From contig NC_084494.1 in assembly GCF_030035675.1 (NCBI RefSeq), positions 18,211,248-18,275,247 on the forward strand: a stretch of 64,000 nt of DNA. The letters run 5' to 3'. The notes under the pieces are model-generated. The model searched no databases. It worked only from the letters and a program-made list of their open reading frames with translations, and was not told the DNA's origin. Shown in pieces: positions 1 to 9,842 of this stretch. The stretch comes from Rhineura floridana. Taxonomy: Eukaryota; Chordata; Lepidosauria; Squamata; Rhineuridae. Position 1 is the stretch's first letter. Each line of letters opens with the position of its first letter. A program made the position numbers and the translations under genes.

Positions 1-910
1 CTGTACAATCTCTCAGTGTTAACTTTTGTACACATCTTGCACTGCAAAAAGACCGGTATGTCTTTCTGTAGCGGGGGCTTGTCTCTGCAAGGATCTAAAC
101 CTCTAGGGCACACTCTGCAAGAACTTTAGTCACCCTCCTCCTTTGATCACAGGAGAATACATATGAACTGGCTTTGCCAGAGTAGCCCACTACTTAGCTT
201 CTCTGGAGAAACACTTCCTCCCCAGTAAAGCACAATTATTCTCTCTCTTTGCCCATGGAAGTATTGCACATCCAGGCAGCAAATGCACTGTGAAATTCAA
301 AGGCTAGCTTGTCCCGTGACTAGACTGAGCTGAGCAGGCCTCAACTCTTTCCTCAAGCTGGTTTTGAACATTTCCTCGTGCCCCCCGCCCTTCCTTCCCA
401 CCCTGGCTTTTCCAGTTGATTTACATACTCTCCACTTTTATGGTTATGTCAGTATCCAAATGCTGTTCTGTTTCTTAGTTACCATGTGTCCCATTTCAGA
501 TGGATCTTTCTCGCAAAACTTCTGTCTCTTTTGACCTTGAGAGATTAATTGGCACAGGGTGGGATGGGGGTGGTGGCAGAAGGGCTATAGCTTTAGCCTG
601 GATGTGCCACTACCTTTCACACTGTGCTGGTCTCTGTGAAATGACCATTATCAAATCTCTTGCCATCCAGCATCCTTTCTCTCATGCATACTGTCACTTT
701 CTCTCCCTCTTCCCCCCACCCCCAGCTCCCACCTCCAGTAATATAGAACTGACCACCTCTGTCACCTGGATGGATCCTTTGCTCCATATAAATTATGTGT
801 TTGTTTGTTTTTTAAGTATTCACTCTTGACTGTACCGATGTTGTGACTTTGCTACCAGTTCTTGTTTGTTGTTATTTTTTGAGAAATAAAGTTGCCTTTT
901 GGTTTTCCAA
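1..910 (+). other. Probable 3' UTR of an upstream gene (SESN2 by gene order)
   Basis: This stretch has no recognisable coding exon and no clear transposon. It is unique-looking, moderately T- and C-rich sequence that ends with a canonical AATAAA at 885-890 and a T/G-rich stretch (about 891-930), as expected downstream of a cleavage site. A terminal 3' UTR on the + strand is the simplest reading. In human and other vertebrates the gene just before MED18, in the same direction, is SESN2 (sestrin 2, a stress-induced leucine sensor of the mTORC1 pathway). That identity is inferred from gene order alone, because no SESN2 coding sequence lies in the window. The open frame at 500-829 is probably chance. 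Confidence 0.5.
885..890 (+). terminator. Poly(A) signal AATAAA of the upstream gene
   Basis: A canonical AATAAA is followed within about 30 bases by GT-rich sequence with repeated GGTT. It would end the transcript whose 3' UTR occupies the start of the window. Confidence 0.5.
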
Positions 911-1116
911 ATATCTGGTTGGTTGGTTGGTTTTATATTCACTTCTCAACTATGTTGGCAAAACCAGGAGGTGCCAGCCTTCTGGGGCCTGTGGGTGCAT
1001 TTGCAAAAAGAGATGATCTGTTGTGGGCACCACAACCCTACACCACAACTATGCACACAGGGCAATGATTTTACTAGCTACAATCAAGTAGTGCTCCTCT
1101 AATTCCAGATATGCAT

Positions 1117-1295
1117 ATGTAGAAGGTAGCAGAAAAAGAGGAAGGCCAAACAAGAGATGGATGGATTCCATCAAGGAAGCCACAGACCTGAACTTACAAG
1201 ATCTGAACAGGATGGTGCATAACAGATGCTATTGGAGGTCACTGATTCATAGGGTCGCTGTAAGTTGTAATCGACGTGAAGGCACATAACAACAA
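1117..1295 (+). mobile_element. BovB/RTE LINE, 3' end fragment
   Basis: The translation shows the last part of a BovB-type ORF2, with the basic run S-R-K-R-G-R-P-N-K-R-W and the conserved D-S-I-K-E-A-T-D-L-N-L-Q-D-L-N segment. The element's 3' tail of ACATAACAACAAC follows. It is strongly 5'-truncated, as is usual for LINE insertions. A second copy in the same direction begins a few bases later. Confidence 0.8.
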
Positions 1296-1301
1296 CAACA
1301 A

Positions 1302-1722
1302 ATGTATGATGTGAAAGTTGCACAGTGAAAAAAGTGGATAAGAGAAAAATCAACCCATTTGAAATGTGGTGTTGGAGGAGAGCTTTGCGCATACCATGGA
1401 CTTCAAAAAAGACAAATAATTGGGTGTTAGAAAAAATTAAACCAGAACTATCACTAGAAGCTAAAATGATGAAACTGAGGTTATCATACTTTGGACATAT
1501 GAGAAGACATGATTCTCTAGAAAAGACCATAATGCTGGGGAAAACAGAAGGGAGTAGAAAAAGCGGAAGACCAAACAAGAGATGGATTGATTCCATAAAG
1601 GAAATCACAGACCTGAACTTACAAGATCTTACAGGGTGGTTCATGACAGATGCTCTTGGAGGTTGCTGATTCATAGGGTTGCCATAAGTCATGAACGACC
1701 TGAAGGCACATAACAACAACAA
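1302..1722 (+). mobile_element. BovB/RTE LINE, longer 3' fragment
   Basis: A 114-residue open frame (1325-1669) matches the C-terminal part of BovB ORF2, including L-S-Y-F-G-H-M-R-R-H-D and I-M-L-G-K-T-E-G-S-R-K. An ACATAACAACAACAA tail follows. It sits head-to-tail behind the shorter copy at 1117-1295. The pair could be two insertions, the second targeting the A-rich tail of the first. Confidence 0.85.
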
Positions 1723-2244
1723 AACACGGGAATTGCTTTCCTTGATTAGACCAAATTTCATAGAATCCAACATTCTGTATGAGTTTCTTCTGTGTTGTAT
1801 CCCAGCGGTTCAGGGTGGACTCCAATAGTGCTTTATCTTAACAACCATAACAACCCTACCGGATAAAGTTTAGGCTGGTGGCTCAAGTCCAGGTGTGGCT
1901 CTGAAGAGCCGCTGCAGCTGCTCCCTCACTGGTACAAGCCAGTCTGCTTCCTATTCCCACTCAGCAACTTGTTCCTGTTTGGCCTGTGGACTTTGTCACT
2001 CTTTAATAAAGCAGCCATTAAGATGATGACTCTGTGATTGCTAAAACAAAGCACCATACAGACTTAACTATTCTGGCATAAGCTGTCAGTTAAAAGCTTT
2101 CTCTTGTCCTATTCAATGTGGATATAACAGTTTTCCATCTTGCTGCTCCCCTCCCATATCTCTCCAACACAGCTGCATGACCCCTGTGTGCTTGGTTTCA
2201 AGCTGCTTTTGCCCTGCTCAGCTGAACCTTTGGTTGGCCTAGAA

Positions 2245-2458
2245 CAGGACTGGGGAACATTTGGCCCTCTGAGTATTATTGCAATACAACTCCCATCAGC
2301 CCAGGCAGAATAGGCAATAATGATGGGAGTTGTGGTCCAGCAACATCTGCAGGACCAAAACTCCCATCATCCGTGATTAATTGGCCATGCTGGCTGGGGA
2401 TGATAGGAACTGTAGTCCACCAACATCTGAAGGGCCACTACAGGTTCCCCAACCCTAG
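2245..2458. mobile_element. Non-autonomous hAT foldback element
   Basis: The ends are imperfect inverted repeats (left CAGGACTGGGGAAC, right GTTCCCCAACCCTAG). Between them are inverted blocks of the motif AACTCCCATCA/TGATGGGAGTTGT seen in many other copies in this window. It looks compound, with more than two arms, so one copy may have inserted into another. The flanks GCCTAGAA and GCTAGAAG are similar but not identical. Confidence 0.65.
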
Positions 2459-2504
2459 GCTAGAAGATGTAGTGACTTGGCATTTTTAGATGGCTCACAT
2501 GGCT

Positions 2505-2945
2505 GTTGTTGTTATGTGCCTCCAAGTCGACTACAACTTATGACGACCCTATGAATCAGTGATCTCCAAGAGCATCTGTCATGAACCACCCTGTTCAGAT
2601 CTTGTAAGTTCAGGTCTGTGGCTTCCTTTGTGGAATCAATCCATCTCTTGTTTGTCCTTCCTCTTTTTCTACTCTGTTCTGTTTTTCCCAGCATTATTAT
2701 CTTTTCTAATGAATCGTGCCTTCTCATTATGTGTCCAAAGTATGATAACCTCAGTTTCATCATTTTAGTTTCTAGTGATAGTTCTGGGTTAATTTGTTCT
2801 AACACCCAATAATTTGTCTTTTTCACAGTCCATGGTATGTGTAAAGCTCTCCTTCAACACCACATTTCAAATGAGTTGATTTTTCTCTTGTCCACTTTTT
2901 TCACTGTCCAACCTTCACATCCATCAAGTGTGTTCAAAGTCATTT
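2505..2945 (-). mobile_element. BovB/RTE LINE, 3' fragment
   Basis: On the minus strand this encodes the same BovB ORF2 tail as 1302-1722 (N-Y-W-V-L-E-Q-I-N-P-E-L-S-L-E, then L-S-Y-F-G-H-I-M-R-R-H-D) and ends in the GTTGTTGTTATGTG complement of the AAC-rich tail. The open frame 2512-2826 is this fragment. Together with 1117-1722 it makes three BovB ends within 2 kb in two orientations. Confidence 0.85.
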
Positions 2946-2949
2946 AGGT

Positions 2950-3040
2950 TCCTGCAGCAGGATGGTATTATCCCCATATTGCAGATAAAGGACTGAGGCT
3001 GAGAAAGTGCCTGAACTCATGGCTGAGTTCCTTAGGTACC
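2950..3040 (-). repeat. MIR-like CORE-SINE fragment
   Basis: The minus strand carries the MIR core signature (cacttTCTCAGCCTCAG-like, then a TATCTGCAATATGGGG-like block and an AATACCATCC-like block). It is old and strongly diverged. Confidence 0.5.
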
Positions 3041-3049
3041 CAATATGGC

Positions 3050-4063
3050 CATTTCCAGACTGTTCCTATTTCCAGATAGAATTCAGTCATATAGTGGCAA
3101 ATTTAGGTTGCACAGCTATAGTTTACTGGGAGATCTTGCCCAACAAACCCAGTTCCCCAAAAGATCTGACTTTTTGCGATAAGGAAAGTGAAAGGGAAAT
3201 GCATTGGAAAGTGTGGAATAAGATTTGCTTTGACATCATGCCATCTACCCTCTCCGCAAACAAATCAGAATGAATGCTCATTAAATAGCCAAGGGTGTCT
3301 AATCTCCCTGCAAAAAAATCAGGATGAATGCTCAATCAACAGGTTGTCTGGGAACACCTTATATTATGCTATCTTATGAACAAGGTGGCATATGCCAGTC
3401 ACTTCTGCCAATCTTCTTTTGAGTTCTGGGAACTGAAGTGGGTTGGAAAATGGCCCTGCACATGTACCTTTTATTTTGACCACTGACGTGTGTGTGTGTA
3501 TATATATATATATATAAATCTTTATTGTGGGTGTGGTAAAGTATGTTACCTTTAAAGAAATAGTCTTTAAAGGAGGGGTGGCTGTCCATTGCCAAGGATT
3601 CCAGTTCGGTTCTGCATGCCAAGTCATTGGCTTCATTCCTACTGCACCCAGTGGTATATATATGAATTAATTAAATTAAATTAAATAATGGCAAACTACA
3701 GTTTTGTGTGTCTGAGCCTACTTACAAACCATGGTTTGCAAGGGGCTTGAAGCTGGTTTGCAAACTATTCTGCTTTTTGCTGTTTTATGCCTGACTGTAC
3801 CAACGATTGATGTCCACAGCTAAAGCCTTCCCTCTGTCTCAAGATGAGGCTGCTGTACCGTGGAGATGAGAGTGAACATATGAAGCTGAGCAGATGAAAA
3901 TGGAAAGCATACAAGCGGCTCGTATGGTTTGCCAATGGTATGTCTAGAAGCTCAGACCATGGTGCAGATTCTTAACAATGACAAGAACAAACTGGTTTTG
4001 TTATCATATCTGTATTATGCCAAGCTTGCTGCTGCAATTGCACCGCCTTGGTAATCTGACATA
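3050..4063. other. Intergenic stretch, mostly unassigned
   Basis: It holds a (GT)n/(AT)n microsatellite at about 3487-3517, a unit repeat at 3238-3355 (listed separately), and an A/T-rich run around 3660-3690. The remaining sequence shows no gene or element that I can recognise. The short open frames on both strands have no family signature. Confidence 0.6.
3238..3355 (+). repeat. Unclassified repeat with internal AAATCAGGATGAATG units
   Basis: Two similar blocks about 60 bases apart each carry CAAA(N)AAATCAGRATGAATG followed by CTCA(T)TAAA-like sequence, and end near AACAGGTTGTCTGGG. The same arrangement appears at 40980-41085, and inverted at 20935-21110. This is therefore an interspersed repeat family with a duplicated internal unit. 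I cannot assign it to a class. Confidence 0.55.
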
Positions 4064-4516
4064 TTTTAAAATTTTATTTACTACATTTATATCCCACCTG
4101 TCCAAAAAAACTCAAAGTGGCATACATGGTTCTTCCCCGTACCATATAACCTTGCAACAATCCTGTGAGGTAGGCTAGGCTGAGTAGTGGAGGTCAGCAG
4201 CTCCATGTGAATGGGGCAGAGGAATCTACTCCAGAGTTTTCCAAGAGCTGTACAAGGTGCTGAAACCTAGGAGTGGATTCCACTACCCCACTGACATGCC
4301 AACTTAGTGACATGCCCACTGACATGCCCATCCCACTCCCCAACCTAGGAGTGGATTCTACTGCCCCACTGACATGGAGCCACCAGCCTCCACTGATGCT
4401 GAGAGAAAGATGACTAGCCTAAGGTCACCCACTGAACTTCCTGGCTGAGTGTGGATTTGAACCTTGGCCTCCTAGGTCCTAGTCCAACACTAATCACTAC
4501 CTCACCCTGGCTTTCT
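4064..4516 (-). repeat. CORE-SINE (tRNA head, MIR-type core), split by a hAT element
   Basis: Read on the minus strand, a tRNA-like head with a B box (GGTTCAAATCC-like) is followed by a MIR-type core (gtgaCCTTaGGC... CCTACCTCACAGGATTGTTG) and a body ending in GGGATATAAATG. The core is interrupted by a 211-bp hAT element at 4185-4395 that carries its own target-site duplication, so the SINE was there first. Confidence 0.75.
4185..4395. mobile_element. Non-autonomous hAT element, CAGTGGAGGCTGGTGG family
   Basis: Inverted ends TAGTGGAGG and CCTCCACTG flank a body whose left half repeats near its right end (an AACCTAGGAGTGGATT block occurs twice). The flanking octamers AGGCTGAG (4177-4184) and ATGCTGAG (4396-4403) match at 7 of 8 positions, as expected for a hAT insertion. 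It sits inside a CORE-SINE. Sister copies lie at 9661-9834 and 39343-39446. Confidence 0.75.
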
Positions 4517-5151
4517 GACATGAACAAGGAGCAAGTCCTAATTCTGCATGCATGTATCATGCAAGTGAGCAATAGCTCCCCTTCCCTCTGGAAAAAAAAC
4601 TAGATGGCTTGGGGACAAACCACTTGAGGTGGTGGTATGAATACTACAACCCTGGCTGAGATGCCTAAAAGTGGCACATGTTCACAGGTAGACTGGTCAC
4701 TGCCATTTGAAAACAGCCATCATTCTGGAGTCTCCTTTCGCCAGCAGGCCTATGCAGGCAATAGATGCTTGCATTTGGCTGGTGATAAGGGCCAATCATG
4801 GGTGTAGCATTGACGGCCAGCATTGGAGGATTGTTTTGTTGTTGTTCTGCCCAGGACTCTCGGCTTGCAGGAGTTACTCAACACCAATTTTGTAAGAGCT
4901 TCTGGGATAACAAGTTTTTATCAGTGGTGAGCAGCATGAAGTGAGGCACAGAACGTTCCATCCTGTGTGAGTGAAAAGCCGATCTGGTTAGTGGGAGATA
5001 ACAGCCAAGTTCAATGGCATTCCATACATTGTATGTGGCAAGCTGCATAAAAGTTAAAGCCCCACATGGACAGCCTCCACTTAAAGCTGCCTTCCTCCTT
5101 GGATAAGGCAACATGCAGGCCACCCCAGTGCAATGCTGAAAGTATTTTGGG
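4517..5151. other. Intergenic, nothing recognised
   Basis: No coding exon, SINE head or transposon end is visible. The open frames on the minus strand across 4878-5517 run through repeat sequence and carry no family signature. Confidence 0.55.
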
Positions 5152-5194
5152 AAGACTGTAGCACAGTGGTAGATAGCATGCTTTGCAGACAGAA

Positions 5195-5715
5195 GAGGGC
5201 TGCAGAACCTTACCTCTGGCCCACAGGCCAAACTTGGTTTTCCCCAAACCACACCCAACCTGCCCCACACCTGACGTCATATGCAATGTCAGGTATGGGG
5301 CAGGTGGAGACTCAGCTGCCAATGCATAACTGCCCTTAAAGTGCACTCCTACATTATTATTTATTAAAGCTGGCATGGAATGTTTAAACTCCTTGCAAGG
5401 GGCGTAGCTTAGTGAAAGAGCACATGCTTTGCATTTAAAAGATATCTGGTTCAGTCCCTGGCATCTCCGCATAGCGCTAGGGAAGACCTGTCTGAAACTC
5501 TGGAGAGGCCCTGCCAATTCACATGAACTGAGCTAGATATGGCCTGATGTGGTATAAGACGTCCTTTATTCTCATGATGCACAAGCCCTGCATGCTGCTT
5601 TGAAGTCTCGACTTTGGGACTTCAAAGTGCCCATATAACCTGATGTCATTGTGGCCCATGAGGCTACGATATGATGAGACTCTGGCCCAGGGAGCCAAAA
5701 AGATTCCCACTCCTG
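5195..5715. mobile_element. Non-autonomous hAT element inside a SINE and carrying another SINE
   Basis: The left end GAGGGCTGCAGAACC and the right end GATTCCCACTCCTG are imperfect inverted repeats of the CAGGGGTGGGGAACC type. The flanking octamers AGACAGAA (5187-5194) and ATGTAGAA (5716-5723) match at 6 of 8. The body carries the GCCCCACACCTGACGTCA block, also seen in modified form near 16400 and 39650. A tRNA-like SINE occupies 5396-5565. Confidence 0.65.
5396..5565 (+). repeat. tRNA-Ala-like SINE (inner copy)
   Basis: It has head GGGGCGTAGCTTAGTG, GCACATGCTTTGCAT, a B-box-like GGTTCAGTCCCTGG, then CATCTCC and the body GACCTGTCTGAAACTCTGG. This is the usual order for this SINE family. About 40 bases upstream and 10 bases downstream also match the flanks of the copy at 15637-15815 (see findings). 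Confidence 0.8.
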
Positions 5716-6154
5716 ATGTAGAAGGACCTTGATTCAATTCCTGCTGCCTCCAGGTTGGACTGAGAAAGACACCTGTCCTAAAACCCTGGAGAGCTGTTGC
5801 CGGTCAGAGTAGAACATAGATCAGAACATCTCAGAATCTGATTTGCAATAAATCAGCAAGAGTTTCCAATTCCATGTTATCTAACAGTAACTAACACACA
5901 CACACCTCTCTTTAACATAGGTTGCTGAAACAGAATGTTCAGAGGAAAACAAGATTTTGGTATGAAAGGCTAACCTTGGTTCTGGTACTGATCACATATT
6001 CTTGGGCTGAACATAAGCTCAAAGGCATCCTGTTCATTAATGTTTAGCATATGTCCACTCAGCTGAGCTACTGTTTTGCACTGGACTCCAGTTAGCAGAT
6101 CTCTGAGTTCTAGCTTCCACCACTGCCAAGATGGTATTCTTGATGGTTTTATTA

Positions 6155-9100
6155 TTATAATTTTATTATTTATTTATTTAATTAAGCTTATATACCGCCC
6201 GACTAGCAACAGCTCTCTGGGCGGTGAACATTAAAAATACAATAAAAATAACACAATACAGTATATCACAATACAAAACTGTACAAAAAACTGTACAGTC
6301 TAAAATCAAAATATAATAATTTAGAATTAACAGAAATTAAAATGCCTCAGAGAAGAGAAAGGTTTTAACCTGGCGCCGAAAAGATGATAGTGTCGGTGCC
6401 AGGCGCACCTCCTCGGGGAGACCATTCCATAGTTCGGGGGCCACCACTGAGAAGGCCCTAGATCTTGTCACCACTCTCTGGGCTTCCCTATGAGTCGGAA
6501 CCCGGAGGAGGGCCTTCGTAGTAGACCGTAGTGTACGGGCCGGTTCATATCGGGAGAGGCGTTCCGACAGATATCGTGGTCCCGCACCGTATAAGGCTTT
6601 ATAGGTAAGTACCAACACTTTGAATCTGGCCCGGAAGCATACTGGAAGCCAGTGCAAACGGGCTAGCACAGGTGTTATATGCTCAGACCGCTTAGTTCTT
6701 GTTAGCAGTCTGGCCTCCGCATTTTGCACTAGCTGTAGCTTCCGAACCGTCTTCAAAGGTAGCCCTACGTAAAGCGCATTGCAGTAGTCTAGACGCGAGG
6801 TTACCATAGCATGTACCACTGATGTGAGGTCCTCCTTACTCAGATAACTCGTGGACATTCAAAGAAGCTGAATGTTGGAAGATTCAGGACAGACAAAAGG
6901 AAGTACTTCTTTACTCAGCGCATAGTTAAACTATGGAATTTGCTCCCACAAGATGCAGTAATGGCCACCAGCTTGGATGGCTTTAAAAGAAGATTAGACA
7001 AATTCATGGAGGACAGGGCTATCAATGGCTACTAGCCATGATGGCTGTGCTCTGCCACCCTAGTCAGAAGCAGCATGCTTCTGAAAACCAGTTGCTGGAA
7101 GCCTCAGGAGGGGAGAGTGTTCTTGCACTCGGCTCCTGCTTGCGGGCTTCCCCCAGGCACCTGGTTGGCCGCTGTGAGAACAGGATGCTGGACTAGATGG
7201 GCCACTGGCCTGATCCAGCAGGCTCTTCTTATGTTCTTATGTTAGATAGGGACGTAGCTGGGCTACCAACCAAAGTTGGTAGAACGCATTCCAGGCCACT
7301 GAAGCTACATGAGCCTCAAGTGTGAGGGAAGAATCTAAGATGACTCCCAGACTACGCACCTGTTCCTTTAGGAGGAGTGTAACCCCATCCAGGACAGGGT
7401 ATATATCCACCATCCGATCAGAGAAACCATCCACCAACAGCATCTCAGTCTTGTCAGGATTGAGTCTCAGTTTGTTAGTTCTCATCCAGTCCATTGTCGC
7501 AGCCAGGCAACGGTTCAGCACGTCGACTGCCTCGCCTGAAGAAGATGTAAAGGAGAGGTAGAGCTGCGTGTCATCAGCATACTGATGACAATGCACTCCA
7601 AAACTCCTGATGACCGCCCCCAGCGGCTTCATATAAATGTTAAAAAGCATGGGAGACAGAACCAAACCCTGCGGGACCCCACATTGGAGAACCCACGGTG
7701 TCAAGCAATGTTCCCCAAGCACTATCTTCTGGAGACCTGCTAAGTAGGAGTGGAACCACTGCCAAGCAGTGCCTCCAACTCCCAATTCCGCAAGCCTCTC
7801 CAGAAGGATACCATGGTCGATGGTATCAAAAGCCGCTGAGAGGTCAAGCAGAATCAACAGAGTTACACTCCCTCTGTCTCTCTCCCGACATAGGTCATCA
7901 AACAGGGCGACCAAGGCAGTCTCAGTGCCAAAACCAGGCCTGAACCCTGATTGAAATGGATCTAGATAATCGGTTTCATCCAATAGCGCCTGGAGCTGGT
8001 CAGCAACCACACGTTCCAGGATCTTGCCCAGGAACGGAACATTGGCTACTGGTCTGTAGCTGCTGAAATCCTCTGGGTCCAAGGAAGGTTTTTTCAGGAG
8101 TGGTCTCACTGCCACCTCTTTCAGACAGCCAGGGACCACTCCCTCTCGTAAAGAGGCATTAATCACTTCCTTGGCCCAGCCAACTGTTCCTTCCTTGCTA
8201 GTTTTAATTAGCCAAGAGGGGCAAGGATCCAGTACCGAAGTGGTCGCACGAACCTGTCCAAGCACCTTGTCCATGTTCTCGAACTGAACCAACTGAAACT
8301 CATCCAACAAAACATGACAAGACTGTGCTCCGGACACCTCAGTAGGATTAACTGCTATTAAATAGGAGTCTAAGTCCCGGCGAATGCATGAGATCTTATG
8401 CTGGAAGTGTTCAGCAAATTTATTACATCGAGCTACCTATGTATCTGCCGTATCTTGTAGGCCTGGATGGAGTAGGCAACGAACCACTTTAAAAAGCTCC
8501 CGTGGGCGTGAGAGAGATGACTGAATAGTGGCGGCGAAATGTTTTTTTGCCGCCCTCACCGCTCCTACATAGAGCTTAGTAGAAGCACGAACCAGCTCAT
8601 AATTGCATTCGTCGGGAGTTCGTCTCCATCTCCGCTCAAGCCGCCTCCTGTCTTGTTTCATCGCTCTCAGCTCCGGAGTATACCAAGGAGCTGTATGAGC
8701 TCTACATAGGAGAGGGCGCGCAGCAGCGATTGTGTCAACAGCCCGGGTCATCTCTGTATTCCACAGATCGGCCAGGGCTTCGACAGGAGCGCCAGTCTTA
8801 TCAGCCGGAAAAACCCCCAGAGCCTTTTGAAAACCTTCAGAATTCATTAGTCTCCGGGGGCGGACCAATTTAATAGGTCCCGCACCCTTGCAGAGGGAAA
8901 AGGCTACTGAAAGTCTAAACTTCAGCAAGCAATGATCTGTCCATGACAACGGGAGAGATGTAAAACTCCCCACATCCAGATCACTATCCCCATGTCCGGT
9001 AGCAAAGACCAGGTCAAGAGTATGCCCCGATGTATGTGTTGGGCCACTAACATATTGAGACAGCCCCATGGTTGTCATGGCGGCCATGAAGTCCTGAGCT

Positions 9101-9474
9101 GCCCCAGACAAAGTAGCCTCAGCATGAATGTTGAGATCTCCCAGTACTAATAGTCTAGGGGATCTCAATAGTACCTCCGAGACCACTTCCGTGAGCTCAG
9201 TTAGGGAAGCCATTGGGCAGCAAGGTGGGCGGTACACCAAAAGGATTCCCAGTCTGTCCCTCTGGCCCAGCACAAGGTGCAAACACTCCAGACCAGTGAT
9301 TGCATGGACATGGTGCTTGGTGAGTGAGATGGAACTCTTATATAGACCACAGCAACCCCACCTCCCCGACCCTCAGATCTACCATGATGCTGAACCAGAT
9401 ACCCCGGTGGGCAGAGCTGGGAGAGACTAACTCCTCCCTGTTCGCCCACCCAGGTCTCGGTTATACATGCCAAT
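6155..9474 (-). mobile_element. L2-clade LINE, long, recently active-looking, interrupted by CR1
   Basis: Read on the minus strand this is an L2-type element with endonuclease and reverse transcriptase. The 5' part (about 9473-8437) shows apurinic-type endonuclease motifs G-D-L-N-I-H, L-D-L-V-F and W-T-D-H-C. The next long frame (8337-7237) shows reverse transcriptase motifs D-L-S-A-A-F-D-T-I-D-H, G-V-P-Q-G and Y-A-D-D (YADD codons at about 7570-7581). The C-terminal segment (6858-6337) reads S-R-L-D-Y-C-N-A-L-Y and L-H-W-L-P-V. The 3' end, near 6155-6230, reads GGGCGGTATATAAGC followed by the AATAAATAAAT tail. Frames are broken between segments, so this copy is not functional, but the long frames suggest a young age. 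A CR1 fragment interrupts it at 6859-7242. Confidence 0.9.
6859..7242 (+). mobile_element. CR1 LINE, 3' fragment inserted in L2
   Basis: The translation reads R-F-R-T-D-K-R-K-Y-F-F-T-Q, then W-N-L-L-P-Q-D-A-V and L-D-K-F-M-E-D-R, the C-terminus of CR1 ORF2. The 3' UTR has GAACAGGATGCTGGACTAGA and ends in the TTCTTATG octamer repeat (CTTCTTATGTTCTTATG). An AGATA string occurs on both sides of the insertion and may be its target duplication. It is younger than the surrounding L2. Confidence 0.9.
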
Positions 9475-9479
9475 AATAA

Positions 9480-9605
9480 TAATATTATTATTTTTATTGT
9501 TAATTACATTTTTAATTGTTTTTAGATTTTTATGCCTTTGTATGTTGTTATGCTCTATGAAAAGTGTGGTCTATAAATACTTTTAAATAATATTATTAAA
9601 TAAAT
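9480..9605 (+). mobile_element. L2-type LINE 3' UTR fragment
   Basis: A/T-rich sequence of the kind that ends L2-like elements (TTTTTATTGTTAATT, then TCTATAAATACTTTTAAATAA). It abuts the 5' end of the minus-strand L2 at 6155-9474, so the younger L2 probably landed next to or in it. Confidence 0.5.
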
Positions 9606-9660
9606 AGTAAAAAGCAAAGTAGATCCCACAAGCTTGAAGTCTAGCCGCTCCTGGTGTAGA

Positions 9661-9834
9661 GAGTGAAGGCTGGTGGCTCTGATGTCAGTGGGGTAGTGAA
9701 TCTGCTCCAAGTTTGAAGCCGGACATTCAAGGTGTCCAAGGTGCTTCAGTACCTTAGACAGCTCCTTGAAAGTTTGACAAAAACTCAGAGCGGTTTCATT
9801 GCCTCATTGATATTGGAGCCACCAGCCCCCACTG
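9661..9834. mobile_element. Non-autonomous hAT foldback, CAGTGGAGGCTGGTGG family
   Basis: The left arm (GAGTGAAGGCTGGTGGCTC, then TCAGTGGGGTAGTGAATC) is the inverted complement of the right arm (GGAGCCACCAGCCCCCACTG). The flanking octamers GGTGTAGA (9653-9660) and GGTATAGA (9835-9842) match at 7 of 8. At 174 bp it is almost entirely arms, with no coding capacity. Confidence 0.8.
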
Positions 9835-9842
9835 GGTATAGA

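Larger units (their letters stand above)
5152..5825 (+). repeat. tRNA-Ala-like SINE, split by a hAT element
   Basis: The left part (5152-5194) has the SINE head GTAGCACAGTGGTAGA followed by GCATGCTTTGCAG. The right part (about 5716-5825) resumes with GTAGAAGGACC, the B-box-like GATTCAATTCCTG and the body CCTGGAGAGCTG. The 521-bp gap between them is a hAT element, which itself contains another SINE, so this SINE is the oldest layer of a three-level nest. Confidence 0.7.

Noticed and set aside
1171-1773. 200-residue minus-strand open frame
   Set aside because: It is the antisense of two BovB fragments, whose real coding direction is +.
3487-3517. CRISPR-like or phage-like repeats
   Set aside because: The only tandem repeats are simple GT/AT, TGTATGT-type and AC microsatellites. 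Gene structure and repeats are vertebrate, so prokaryotic systems are not expected.
5011-5517. 168-residue minus-strand open frame
   Set aside because: It lies across a hAT element and the SINE inside it and has no protein signature.
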